From Acidobacteriota bacterium (GTDB lineage: Bacteria > Acidobacteriota > Terriglobia > Terriglobales > Acidobacteriaceae): a stretch of 42,564 nucleotides of DNA. Below the pieces are notes generated by a model that worked only from the letters and a program-made list of their open reading frames with translations, made no database searches and had not been told where the DNA came from. How positions within the stretch are numbered: the stretch's first letter is position 1; each line of letters begins with the position of its first letter. The stretch is taken from positions 1 through 42,564 of the forward strand of contig QIBC01000015.1 in assembly GCA_003225215.1 (NCBI GenBank), written 5' to 3'. Positions 9,870 through 18,792 of this stretch are shown here, piece by piece. The translations under genes and the position numbers were made by a program.

Positions 9870-11520
9870 GCCTGCCGGTTTCCCGACAGTGCCAGCGGCG
9901 GTGGTGTCAGAAGCACGGCCCGATTGGAATGTGCGCGTTGAGGCGAGGGAATACTGGATCCTCACGGCTCTCCTGAGCCTGGTTGCGATCGTAGCATTGT
10001 CTTTCTTCCATTCCCGAAATGAGATTCTTCTGTCTGGAGATGCGGTTGCGCACATCAGCATAGCGCGCCGCGTCTTCGATTCGCGAACGCCAGGGCCACT
10101 CCAATTGGGCTCCGTGTGGCTTCCTCTTCCGCATCTGTTGACTATTCCTTTCATTGTCAGCAAGGCCATGTGGCAGTCAGGAATCGGCGGTTCCGTTATC
10201 TCGGTGGTCTCTTATGTGCTTGCGGGAGTCGGACTCTTTCGTCTGCTCTATCCGTGGTCACGCATTGCGGCCTGGATCGCGACCGCATTCTTCGCTGCAA
10301 ATCCCAATCTGCTCTACGTCCAGAGCACTGCTCTTAACGAGCCGCTCTACCTTGCTTGCTTCATCTGGGCTGCTGTGTTTTTTGTAGAGGCCGCCCGGTA
10401 TTTTGTTCAAAGCGAACAGATCGCGGCCAGATCTCTGGAAAAGGGCGCTATGGCCCTGACAGCGGGGATCTTTACGCGGTACGACGGCTGGTTCCTCGCG
10501 AGCGTTTGCTGGGCTGCATTTCTGATTAATGCGCTCCAAGCATTGCGAGAGACGCCGGAAGCCCTAATCCGTTTACGTAAAGCGATCTTCAAACCTTTGC
10601 TTCTCACAGCGCTAGGCCCGGCTCTCTGGATGGCGTACAACCTGGGCGTCTACAAGAATCCGATGGACTTCGCCAACGGTCCGTATTCGGCTAAGGCGAT
10701 CGCGCAGCGAACGACTGAGCAAGGCGCGCCGCCATACCCTGGCGAGGATCATCTCTTTACTGCAGGCACTTACTTCCTGAAGGCAGCCCAATTAGATATT
10801 GGAGAACGTGAGCCCGCCAAGATTCTGCTCATCGTTGCCTTCTTTAGTAGCCTGGCTTTCATATTACGTCGAGCATGGTTGCCGATGGCACTGCTTTGGT
10901 CGCCGCTGGCCTTCTACTCGCTCTCGATCGCGTACGGGTCGGTTCCCATTTTTGTACCCGTGTGGTGGCCTTTTTCTTACTACAACGTGCGATACGGTCT
11001 GGAGTTGCTCCCGGCGATCGCAGCGGGAGTCGGGCTCGTAATTCCAATGGTCAGGAAAAGCTGGAGGAGCCCAAGTGCGCAAACGGCCGCCACCGCCGCG
11101 ATTTTATTGCTGGCAAGCCTTTCCTACTTCCAGTGTTGGAAAGCGATTCCAGTCTGCTTGCGCGAAGTGCGTGTGAACGGAAGTGCGCGTATGGAACTCG
11201 ATCGTCGTCTGGCGACTGTGCTGGCATCGTTGCCGCAAGGTTCGACTGTCCTCGCTTACACAGGTGCGCATGCCGGCGCCTTTCAATTTGCTGGTTTCCC
11301 GCTGCGAAGGACGATCAACGAGGGAAATCTATTTATTTGGGACGCTTCGCTGGCCCACCCAGCGAGCGGCACTGATTACGTGATCGCAGCAGAAGGGGAT
11401 CCCGTAGCGAAGTCTGTCTTGGATCATCCCGTTGGTCTCACGAAGATCGCATTCGTTCAGGTTGGCGGGCAGGGTCAGGTGATGCTCTATAAGACCACAC
11501 GCTCGCAGCGAATGCCGTGA
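9826..11520 (+). CDS. Multi-pass membrane protein, GT-C/ArnT-like glycosyltransferase
   Basis: Many hydrophobic segments with an early loop resembling GT39/GT-C (LLSGDAVAHISIARRVFDSRTPG). ATG at 9826 preferred over the tracked start at 9769, which overlaps the upstream gene. Confidence 0.65.
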   Translation: MRATRSSVNSPTSDRPAGFPTVPAAVVSEARPDWNVRVEAREYWILTALLSLVAIVALSFFHSRNEILLSGDAVAHISIARRVFDSRTPGPLQLGSVWLPLPHLLTIPFIVSKAMWQSGIGGSVISVVSYVLAGVGLFRLLYPWSRIAAWIATAFFAANPNLLYVQSTALNEPLYLACFIWAAVFFVEAARYFVQSEQIAARSLEKGAMALTAGIFTRYDGWFLASVCWAAFLINALQALRETPEALIRLRKAIFKPLLLTALGPALWMAYNLGVYKNPMDFANGPYSAKAIAQRTTEQGAPPYPGEDHLFTAGTYFLKAAQLDIGEREPAKILLIVAFFSSLAFILRRAWLPMALLWSPLAFYSLSIAYGSVPIFVPVWWPFSYYNVRYGLELLPAIAAGVGLVIPMVRKSWRSPSAQTAATAAILLLASLSYFQCWKAIPVCLREVRVNGSARMELDRRLATVLASLPQGSTVLAYTGAHAGAFQFAGFPLRRTINEGNLFIWDASLAHPASGTDYVIAAEGDPVAKSVLDHPVGLTKIAFVQVGGQGQVMLYKTTRSQRMP

Positions 11521-11538
11521 GGCTCTCTTGGGCACGCT

Positions 11539-12747
11539 CTAGGAGACGGTACGTTTTAGCTGCCCGCACGCTGCATAGATGTCCCGTCCGCGAGGACGCC
11601 GTATAAACGTAGGCAGACCTGCACCGGCCAGAATGCTCTGAAACTCGAGAACACGCTCATGGACCGGCATGCTGTAGCTGACTCCTGGTCCGGGATTAAA
11701 GGCGATGAGGTTCACCTTGCAACGAATGCCGGCCAGACGGCGCGCAACTTCGCGAGCATCTTCGGGCGCGTCGTTTACACCCTCCAGCAGCACATACTCG
11801 AAGGTTAGAAGCTCTCGCGGCCGCAGTGGGAACTGGCGAGCGGCATCCAGCAGCATCTCGACATTCCACTTTCGCGTGATCGGCATAATGCGCTCGCGAA
11901 TGGCGTCGTTGGGCGCATTGAGCGAGATCGCGAGCTTCGGGCGAACCGGTTCTTTCCCAAAATCGAAAATCCGCGGCACGATTCCCGAAGTGGACACCGT
12001 CATCCTCGATTCAGGGAATCCAACCTCCTCGACCAGCAGACGAACGGACTTCATGAAGTTTTCATAGTTCAGGAAGGGTTCACCCATTCCCATAAAGACG
12101 ATGTTCATCCGCTCCCGCTCTAGATCCACATCATGATCGCGCAGCACAGCCAAAACTTGTCCAACGATCTCGCCAGGTGTGAGGTTGCGCTTTACGCCGA
12201 GCAAGGCGGTGAGGCAGAACTGGCAATTCACTGCGCACCCTACCTGGGAAGAAACGCAGATCGTTGCTCTTGATCTCGCTTTCTTGGGAGTGTGCCCCTG
12301 CAGCCTGGCATTGCGATGGTGAGTCTTAGCCCTGGAATTTAAGCCTACGTGAGCGGTTGCGTCCGGCGCCTCGGAAACAAGTTGGGCGAGCTCTTCCTGA
12401 CCAGCTTCAGTTCCGTCACCAGCTTCGCCAAGGTCCCCCTCCGGCATCCAAACGGTCTCGACTGATTCCCCATCGGCGAAAGCCATTAGGTAACGGACTG
12501 TGCCATCTACCGAAGTGAATTTCTGGTTGATTCGAGGGAATCCAACTAACAATCCCTCCTGGGCAATCTGAGACTTGAGCGCCAATGGGAGATTGGATAC
12601 GCCAGTAAGCGACTCCCGACGTTGCCTGAAAATAGCATCAGCCACTTGGCGCCCTCGAAACCCGGGATGGCCGAGCTTTTTCACGAGATCCGTAAGCTCT
12701 TGATGCGAGAGGCTTAATAGTTCATTCTGAATAGACATCTGGGGCAT
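11539..12747 (-). CDS. rlmN: 23S rRNA (adenine2503-C2)-methyltransferase (radical SAM)
   Basis: VETVWMPEGD, CVSSQVGCAVNCQFCLTALLGVKRNLTPGEIVGQV, FMGMGEPFLNY, VSTSGIVPRI motifs. Start may be the internal Met at 12738. Confidence 0.92.
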   Translation of the reverse strand: MPQMSIQNELLSLSHQELTDLVKKLGHPGFRGRQVADAIFRQRRESLTGVSNLPLALKSQIAQEGLLVGFPRINQKFTSVDGTVRYLMAFADGESVETVWMPEGDLGEAGDGTEAGQEELAQLVSEAPDATAHVGLNSRAKTHHRNARLQGHTPKKARSRATICVSSQVGCAVNCQFCLTALLGVKRNLTPGEIVGQVLAVLRDHDVDLERERMNIVFMGMGEPFLNYENFMKSVRLLVEEVGFPESRMTVSTSGIVPRIFDFGKEPVRPKLAISLNAPNDAIRERIMPITRKWNVEMLLDAARQFPLRPRELLTFEYVLLEGVNDAPEDAREVARRLAGIRCKVNLIAFNPGPGVSYSMPVHERVLEFQSILAGAGLPTFIRRPRGRDIYAACGQLKRTVS

Positions 12748-12875
12748 CTAATAGGAGTGACTCGGTAATGAGTACACTGTGATCGGGAGCGCGTGGTTAC
12801 CCCGATTCACCGCTAATTACCACTCCGCGCATTTAGAATACTTCTTCTCAGCGCTCAGAAGGTCCTTACAAGTTA

Positions 12876-14153
12876 ATGGTTCAAGAACTAAGAAACGTAC
12901 GTCGGGAGGTGTTGCCGAACGGGCTCACGATCCTGACCGAAGAGATGCAACAGATCCGTTCCACGTCCATTGGAATCTGGATAAAGACTGGTTCGCGTCA
13001 TGAGGAATCCGAGCGCAACGGCATCTCTCATTTTGTCGAGCACATGTTGTTCAAGGGAACGACCAGCCGCTCTGCCCAGGACATAGCACGTCAGGTGGAC
13101 TCGATTGGCGGCAACATGGATGCATTCACAGCCAAGGAGTGCATCTGCTTCAACATCAAGATCCTTGATGAGCACCTTCCCATCGCCATGGATATCCTGA
13201 GCGATCTGGTGCTGAATCCTGTCTTCGCTGCCAAGGACATCGTCCGTGAGCGGGGAGTAATCCTCGAAGAGATCAAAATGGACGAAGACAGCCCAGATTA
13301 TCTCGTCCACGAGATCTTCACTCAGAGTTTTTGGAAGGATCACCCGCTAGGCAAGCCGATTCTCGGCACGAAGGAGACTGTCCGCAAATTTGAACAGGGG
13401 ATGCTTTTCGACTACTACGGCGGATTCTTCTATCCCGGAAACATGATCATTTCAGCGGCGGGCAGCCTGAATCACGAGCGCTTCGCTGAATTGGTAAGGC
13501 AAAAGTTCTCACATTTGAACGCCAAGCAGAATGGCTTCAAACAAACCGCACCGCAGACGTTCTCAAAAATCATTGCCCGCAATAAAAAGTCTCTCGAGCA
13601 AGTGCAAATATGCATGGGAGTGCCAGCACTTCATATCGCGGATGATCGCCGCTACGTCGCTTATGTGCTGAATACGCTGCTCGGCGGCGGCATGAGTTCG
13701 CGATTGTTTCAGAACATTCGTGAGAGCCAGGGCCTGTGTTACGCGATCTATAGCGATCTGAATTCGTATCGCGATACGGGCTGCCTATCCGTATTCGCGG
13801 GAACCTCGCAAGAATGGGCGCCCAAGGTTGTGGAATCGGTAGTTGGAGAGTTCCGCAATCTGAAACTAGACAGAGTTCCAGAAGAGGAGCTTAGCAGGGC
13901 GAAGGCGCAGCTGAAGGGAAGTTTGATGCTCAGTTTGGAGTCCTCCACTGCGCGTATGTCAAACCTTGCGCGCCAGGAGATGTACTTCGACCGCTTCTTC
14001 TCGCTCGACGAGATCATTGAGCGCATCGAGAGCGTGTCTGCCGATCAACTTCAAGTCATGGCCGAAGAGCTCTTCCATCAGGACAAGATCGCTGTAACGG
14101 TTCTTGGAAATCTGGACGGCCTGAAGATCAGCTCAGAGCAACTGGCCTGCTAA
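12876..14153 (+). CDS. M16 family (insulinase-like) zinc peptidase
   Basis: HFVEHMLFKGT (HxxEH), LGGGMSSRLFQNIRESQGLCYAIYS. Confidence 0.92.
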   Translation: MVQELRNVRREVLPNGLTILTEEMQQIRSTSIGIWIKTGSRHEESERNGISHFVEHMLFKGTTSRSAQDIARQVDSIGGNMDAFTAKECICFNIKILDEHLPIAMDILSDLVLNPVFAAKDIVRERGVILEEIKMDEDSPDYLVHEIFTQSFWKDHPLGKPILGTKETVRKFEQGMLFDYYGGFFYPGNMIISAAGSLNHERFAELVRQKFSHLNAKQNGFKQTAPQTFSKIIARNKKSLEQVQICMGVPALHIADDRRYVAYVLNTLLGGGMSSRLFQNIRESQGLCYAIYSDLNSYRDTGCLSVFAGTSQEWAPKVVESVVGEFRNLKLDRVPEEELSRAKAQLKGSLMLSLESSTARMSNLARQEMYFDRFFSLDEIIERIESVSADQLQVMAEELFHQDKIAVTVLGNLDGLKISSEQLAC

Positions 14154-14188
14154 AACGGTCAATCGCTTCTCCTGTGTTCGGCACTTTT

Positions 14189-15961
14189 CTAAGGCATTCT
14201 TTCCCGGTAAGCCGACTCACTTTGCACCAGGGCGTTCAACCGGTTACTGATCATCTGGTCCCCAGGATAGTTGCTCAGCTCCACTTGAGTCTCCTGGATA
14301 GCGCCTGGAATGTTTCCTTCCGTTTCCAAAACAGCACCCAGAGCTAAATGGGCTCCTTTTCGGTGAGGTTGCAAAGCGATCGCGTGAGCTACTTCAAGAG
14401 CTGCGTCTTGTGCGTATCCGAGTTTCAGATGTGACATTCCCATATACAGGAAAGCGTCTGCCAGGGTGGAATCGATTTCGGCGGCTCGTGATAGAAAACG
14501 CAACGCGTCTGGGTACTGGCGCATGCGATAAAGCGTAAATCCGTAGTTGAAGTCCAATCTCGCGCTATCTGGATTTTGGCGGATTGCCCGATCGAAGATC
14601 GGTAACGCGTCTGCAAAATCATTGCGCTCGGCGAGTGAAACGGCCAAATTGTTGAGAGCCTGATTATTGTGGGGCGCAATACTCACCGCTCTGCGAAATA
14701 GAGCGACGTTATTCCTCCAGTATTGCTGCTGAATTACGGTACAAAGCACCAAAATTATTGTGACCAGCGCCGTTCCATAGATCTGATATTTCGGATAACT
14801 ACGAAGTTCCGACCGATGCGGCAGGGCTCGACAGACTAGGGTTGCCAAGAGCATTGCGAATCCCCCCGTGGACAGGTAGAGATAACGATCTTGACCATAA
14901 ATCTCTGGGGCGACCGCGGGTAGATATAGCGCAGGGAGAAGCGGAACTAGAAACCACGTTGCTGCTGTCCAGATCGTCGCCGCTGGTAGTTTCAGTACGC
15001 GGGAAAGCGCTGCAATCGCGAGCACCGCGACGAGAAGCAGTCCAACCGGAACCAAGAATTGGACGCTAAACATGCGCTGTACTGGAGGTATGTCGTAGAA
15101 CAGGCTGTATTCCCAAGGGAGGAAAAGGTGCTTCGTGTAGAGCCACAGGATCGCCGGCCAGGTGAGGATCATCTCCAGGATCCCAATTTGGGAAGAGGCC
15201 GGAGCGAAAGCTCGTAATGCGTGAATCCGTGCAATAAAGTAGGCAATGATAACGGCGGCGTATGGCAACACCGCAACCCCGGCCCGTTTCACACGGTCAT
15301 ATGCGCTGCGCGGAGCTGTGTTGTCGGTCGGCTGCAGGCATTCATAAACAAAGATAATCGCGGGCAGCACTATGCCCGGTTCCTTTGTCAGCACAGCACC
15401 GGCGTAGGCGAGCAGGGAAGAAGCAAGCCAGCGCTTTCTGCCTGAATGGCGGAAATTAAGGTACGCCAGAAAACCCGCTATGATGAAGATCGCCACAAGA
15501 GGGTCTGCGGATCCCGACACCCACGCAACACTCTGAACGTGGATTGGATGCAGACCAAAAATGAGCGCAGCCAACACTGCGGTCGCACGATCAGCCAAAA
15601 CGCGTTCTACCAAGCGGAAGACCAGAACCGTTGCCAGTGCGTGGACCGCTATGGATGTGCCATGCCAGCCTATGGGGTTCAAGCCAAATAGGGCATAGTT
15701 CAACCGAAACCACAGCAGGTTTAAAGGTCGATAGTAATAGCTGGAGGTATCTAGGCCGGCCCAGACATCACTCTTGAAATATTGCGAAACGAAGCGCCAT
15801 GATCTTAAAGCCGGATTTTCTGCAATCTGGCCCAAATCGTCATAAACAAATTGGAAACCGAGTGTTCCGGCATAAACGAGCGACGAGAGTAGCCCAATGA
15901 TGACACCGACGTACTTAACCCCATACGCGTATGGCCTGACTTGCGGTTCTTCTACCTGCAT
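14189..15961 (-). CDS. TMTC-like membrane protein with C-terminal TPRs (putative GT-C glycosyltransferase)
   Basis: N-terminal FVYDDLGQIAENPALRSW, repeated TM segments, IFGLHPIHVQSVAWVSGSADPL, C-terminal TPRs. Paralogue of 27102-28805. Confidence 0.75.
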   Translation of the reverse strand: MQVEEPQVRPYAYGVKYVGVIIGLLSSLVYAGTLGFQFVYDDLGQIAENPALRSWRFVSQYFKSDVWAGLDTSSYYYRPLNLLWFRLNYALFGLNPIGWHGTSIAVHALATVLVFRLVERVLADRATAVLAALIFGLHPIHVQSVAWVSGSADPLVAIFIIAGFLAYLNFRHSGRKRWLASSLLAYAGAVLTKEPGIVLPAIIFVYECLQPTDNTAPRSAYDRVKRAGVAVLPYAAVIIAYFIARIHALRAFAPASSQIGILEMILTWPAILWLYTKHLFLPWEYSLFYDIPPVQRMFSVQFLVPVGLLLVAVLAIAALSRVLKLPAATIWTAATWFLVPLLPALYLPAVAPEIYGQDRYLYLSTGGFAMLLATLVCRALPHRSELRSYPKYQIYGTALVTIILVLCTVIQQQYWRNNVALFRRAVSIAPHNNQALNNLAVSLAERNDFADALPIFDRAIRQNPDSARLDFNYGFTLYRMRQYPDALRFLSRAAEIDSTLADAFLYMGMSHLKLGYAQDAALEVAHAIALQPHRKGAHLALGAVLETEGNIPGAIQETQVELSNYPGDQMISNRLNALVQSESAYRERMP

Positions 15962-16401
15962 CTATGAGCCTCTTGAAGAATGGGAAATCCGCCAGCTTCT
16001 GAGAGGGAGATTACCCTGATTTTGATCGAGTGCTGAACCGATTCGGCAACCAGTAATCGTAAGTGCAACTGCGAAGTCCTCTCGAAGGGCTTTCGTCGGC
16101 TGCTGGCTTCATGTGGGCAGTCAATCTGGAAGAGGGGGAAGCGTGCTTCCTCTCGAACGACAGTTTGTGGTGGTGCTCTGAAATCTGGCTAGATCGTCGC
16201 GCAGCTAAGCCATCCGAGCCGAAAACTATGCCCCGATAGCGTACAGACTTTTCTTGCGACAGAAAGTGGCATCTCGAAGAGTGCGAAACTGCCATTTTTT
16301 GGCACTTTGGTCATCCCTCGGAGTTACCCTCATCTATTCGAGGCTTCAAAACCCCCTTCAACGTCACGTCTAGTAAGTATTTAATTTACATATGTTTACC
16401 A

Positions 16402-16875
16402 ATGTTTTCCACAGGTTACAATGACCATGTGGATGCTTGGGGGTTCCTTGGAGGGAAAGCTGTCGCAGCCAACGAGGCTTCGGCCGTCGGTTCCATGCGT
16501 ACGATCGTTACGGCTGAAGTCAGCTATGCTGCGGCCGGCTGGGTGAAAAGCGGCACGACCCAACAGATCGGCTTTTCGGCAGCGCTTGGGGACTTAGGCG
16601 GTACGACCTGCAATCCGCCGACTCCGACGGCTACTTGCTACATTGATGCAGTTCTCGCCAGTGCGACCGCGGCGAGCTCTCCGAAGAGTGGATATTTCTT
16701 CTCGTATTCGCCTGTAGCGGCCAGCGGTGGTGGTTCCAACATCGGTTTCAGCCTGAACGGCAATCCGGCCGCTCCTGGACAGACCGGCAACCGCTATTTC
16801 TTCGCGGATGCAAGCGGTGTGATCCGTTTCAATCCGAGCGCGTCGGCTACCGTGTCTGACAATCCGCTTCAATAG
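16402..16875 (+). CDS. N-terminally truncated type IV pilin copy (no prepilin peptide or hydrophobic alpha1-N)
   Basis: From NEASAVGSMRTIVTAEV to the C-terminus it aligns with the full pilin at 29266-29781; the GFSLIELLIVVAIILIIAAIAIPNLLRAKI segment is absent and replaced by unrelated sequence. Confidence 0.75.
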   Translation: MFSTGYNDHVDAWGFLGGKAVAANEASAVGSMRTIVTAEVSYAAAGWVKSGTTQQIGFSAALGDLGGTTCNPPTPTATCYIDAVLASATAASSPKSGYFFSYSPVAASGGGSNIGFSLNGNPAAPGQTGNRYFFADASGVIRFNPSASATVSDNPLQ

Positions 16876-16913
16876 TAAGTTTGGCGAAGTACCTGGGGGA
16901 GGGTACCAGCCAG

Positions 16914-16944
16914 AAAGAGACCGGGTTTACGCCCGGTCTCTTTT
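16914..16944 (+). terminator. Rho-independent terminator after the truncated pilin copy
   Basis: AGAGACCGGG-TTTACG-CCCGGTCTCT perfect 10-bp stem followed by TTTT. Confidence 0.88.
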
Positions 16945-17301
16945 CGATTTTAGCGGCACTTAGTCCAACGGAGAAGAAACAGACGGAGGATTTTTCGAGA
17001 TCGAAATTCGTCGAATTCTGCCAAGGTTTGCGCAATTTCCGCTCAGAGGCAGGGGAGTTAAGAGGAAATTCCGGCATTCTCTTCGTAACCGGAAGCAGCA
17101 AAGCGCTGAGGCTCCATTGGCGCGAGAATTCAAAAAACCAAGCGGGAATGAACAGGATTTCCCGTTCATGGAAGCCACCCTTCGCCGCAGTCACCATCAA
17201 GGGCCCTGTCCTAAAGCTATCTTGCATTCCAACCGCCGTTGGCTGAACTTAAGCTTCGGCGGAGACTCGGAAACCTTCCATCTGATTTTTCGCAACATCA
17301 C

Positions 17302-18792
17302 ATGAGTACTTTACAAGGCGTTCCCGAGCTTATCGAACCCGCGTTGCATGAGGGCTCACATCCTAATCCCGCCAAGCTGGTTCTCTGCGTTGATCTGGAT
17401 GGGACGCTCATAAAGACCGACCTGTTCCTGGAATCCATTCTCGTTCTCCTGAAGCAAAGACCCTGGGCTATTTTCCTCATTCTATGGTGGGGTCTTCGTG
17501 GGCGGTCATTTCTAAAGCGCCGGCTTGCGACGGCAGCCCCGTTGGCCGCCGAAAAGCTTCCCTATCGCCAAGAGGTGCTGGAATTCGTTCGCGCCGAACG
17601 CGAATCAGGGCGGCCCACTCTCCTCGTTACCGCTGCGGATCAAACCATGGCCGAAGCGATTGCGAGTCACTTGGGTCAGTTCGACGGTGTTTACGGAAGC
17701 GACGTTGCCGTGAACTTGAAGGGCAGCGCAAAGGCAGGATTTCTGGCCGGTATGCTAGGGAAGGGAAACTTCGACTATATCGGAGATTCTTATGCCGACC
17801 TGCCGGTTTGGAGCATGGCCAGGCAGGCTTATGTTGTGGGCAATTCGCGGATGGCCAGAAGGGTAGCGCGCAGCACGCCAGTTGCGCAGCTCTTCGAAGT
17901 TTCGCAACCCTCGTTTAGCACCTGGTTGCGCTCTGTACGTCTTTTGCATTGGACCAAGAATCTGTTGGTCCTGTTGCCGGTCTTGCTTGCTCACACTTTT
18001 ACATGGCCGGCATGGCGAGACAGTCTGCTCGGATTCGCCCTGTTCGGCTGTTGTGCCTCAGGCCTCTACATTCTCAACGACCTCCTCGATCTGCATTCTG
18101 ATCGGCAGCACCCCGCAAAAAGCAAACGACCCTTTGCTGCAGGAGAATTTCCATTGTGGGTTGGGTTGCTGGAGTCAACGGTTTTAGTGGGTTGTTCGCT
18201 CATCGTGTCGGCGTTCGTAGACTTGCGCTTTGCCGCGGCTTTGCTCGGATATGCGGTCGTGACCGTTGCCTATTCCTGGAAGTTAAAGAGACTGCCATTA
18301 CTTGATGTTTTCGTTCTCTCGAGCTTCTACACAATTCGCATATGGGCGGGCGCTCTCATCTCCGGCATCCCGGTTTCCGACTGGCTGATGGCCTTTTCGC
18401 TGTTTTTCTTCCTCAGCTTGGCCATGGCCAAGCGCCACTCTGAGCTGCAGCGCGCAAGTAAATTGGTGGAAGAAGGAAATTCTGGTCGCGGATATGTGAT
18501 GAAAGATCGCGACTTGCTGGCAATGTTCGGAACCGCCAGCAGCTTCGCTGCAGTAGTGATCCTTTGTCTCTATGCACGCAGTCCGGTGGTGAACTCGCTG
18601 TATGGGAGCTCAACCGAACTGCTTTGGCTTTGCCCTTTGGTTCTCTACTGGCTTACGCGGGTGTGGCTCCTGGCGGGGCGTGGAGAGCTCGATCACGATC
18701 CCGTCCTATTCGCCGTTCGCGACCGTACCAGCTGGGTGCTTGGCGCACTGGCTCTGGCCGTGTTAACGATCGGTGGATTTCACACCCGATGA
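17302..18792 (+). CDS. HAD phosphatase-UbiA prenyltransferase fusion (decaprenyl-phosphate phosphoribosyltransferase-like)
   Basis: N-terminal HAD motifs CVDLDGTLIKTD and YIGDSYADLPVW; C-terminal UbiA motif NDLLDLHSDRQHPAKSKRPFAAGEF, as in DPPR synthases. ATG at 17302 chosen over the tracked start 17239. Confidence 0.82.
   Translation: MSTLQGVPELIEPALHEGSHPNPAKLVLCVDLDGTLIKTDLFLESILVLLKQRPWAIFLILWWGLRGRSFLKRRLATAAPLAAEKLPYRQEVLEFVRAERESGRPTLLVTAADQTMAEAIASHLGQFDGVYGSDVAVNLKGSAKAGFLAGMLGKGNFDYIGDSYADLPVWSMARQAYVVGNSRMARRVARSTPVAQLFEVSQPSFSTWLRSVRLLHWTKNLLVLLPVLLAHTFTWPAWRDSLLGFALFGCCASGLYILNDLLDLHSDRQHPAKSKRPFAAGEFPLWVGLLESTVLVGCSLIVSAFVDLRFAAALLGYAVVTVAYSWKLKRLPLLDVFVLSSFYTIRIWAGALISGIPVSDWLMAFSLFFFLSLAMAKRHSELQRASKLVEEGNSGRGYVMKDRDLLAMFGTASSFAAVVILCLYARSPVVNSLYGSSTELLWLCPLVLYWLTRVWLLAGRGELDHDPVLFAVRDRTSWVLGALALAVLTIGGFHTR

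Noticed and set aside
16300-16305. TGGCAC -24-like element upstream of the truncated pilin copy
   Set aside because: No GC at the -12 position (AT instead); not enough to call a sigma-54 promoter, could be chance.
16431-16455. G-rich stretch GGATGCTTGGGGGTTCCTTGGAGGG at the homology break of the truncated pilin, reminiscent of the pilE G4
   Set aside because: Could only form a weak two-layer quadruplex with long loops; too speculative to claim a recombination-initiating G4.
16881-17246. 121-aa ORF between the truncated pilin and the HAD-UbiA gene
   Set aside because: Spans a clear Rho-independent terminator and lacks recognisable domains.
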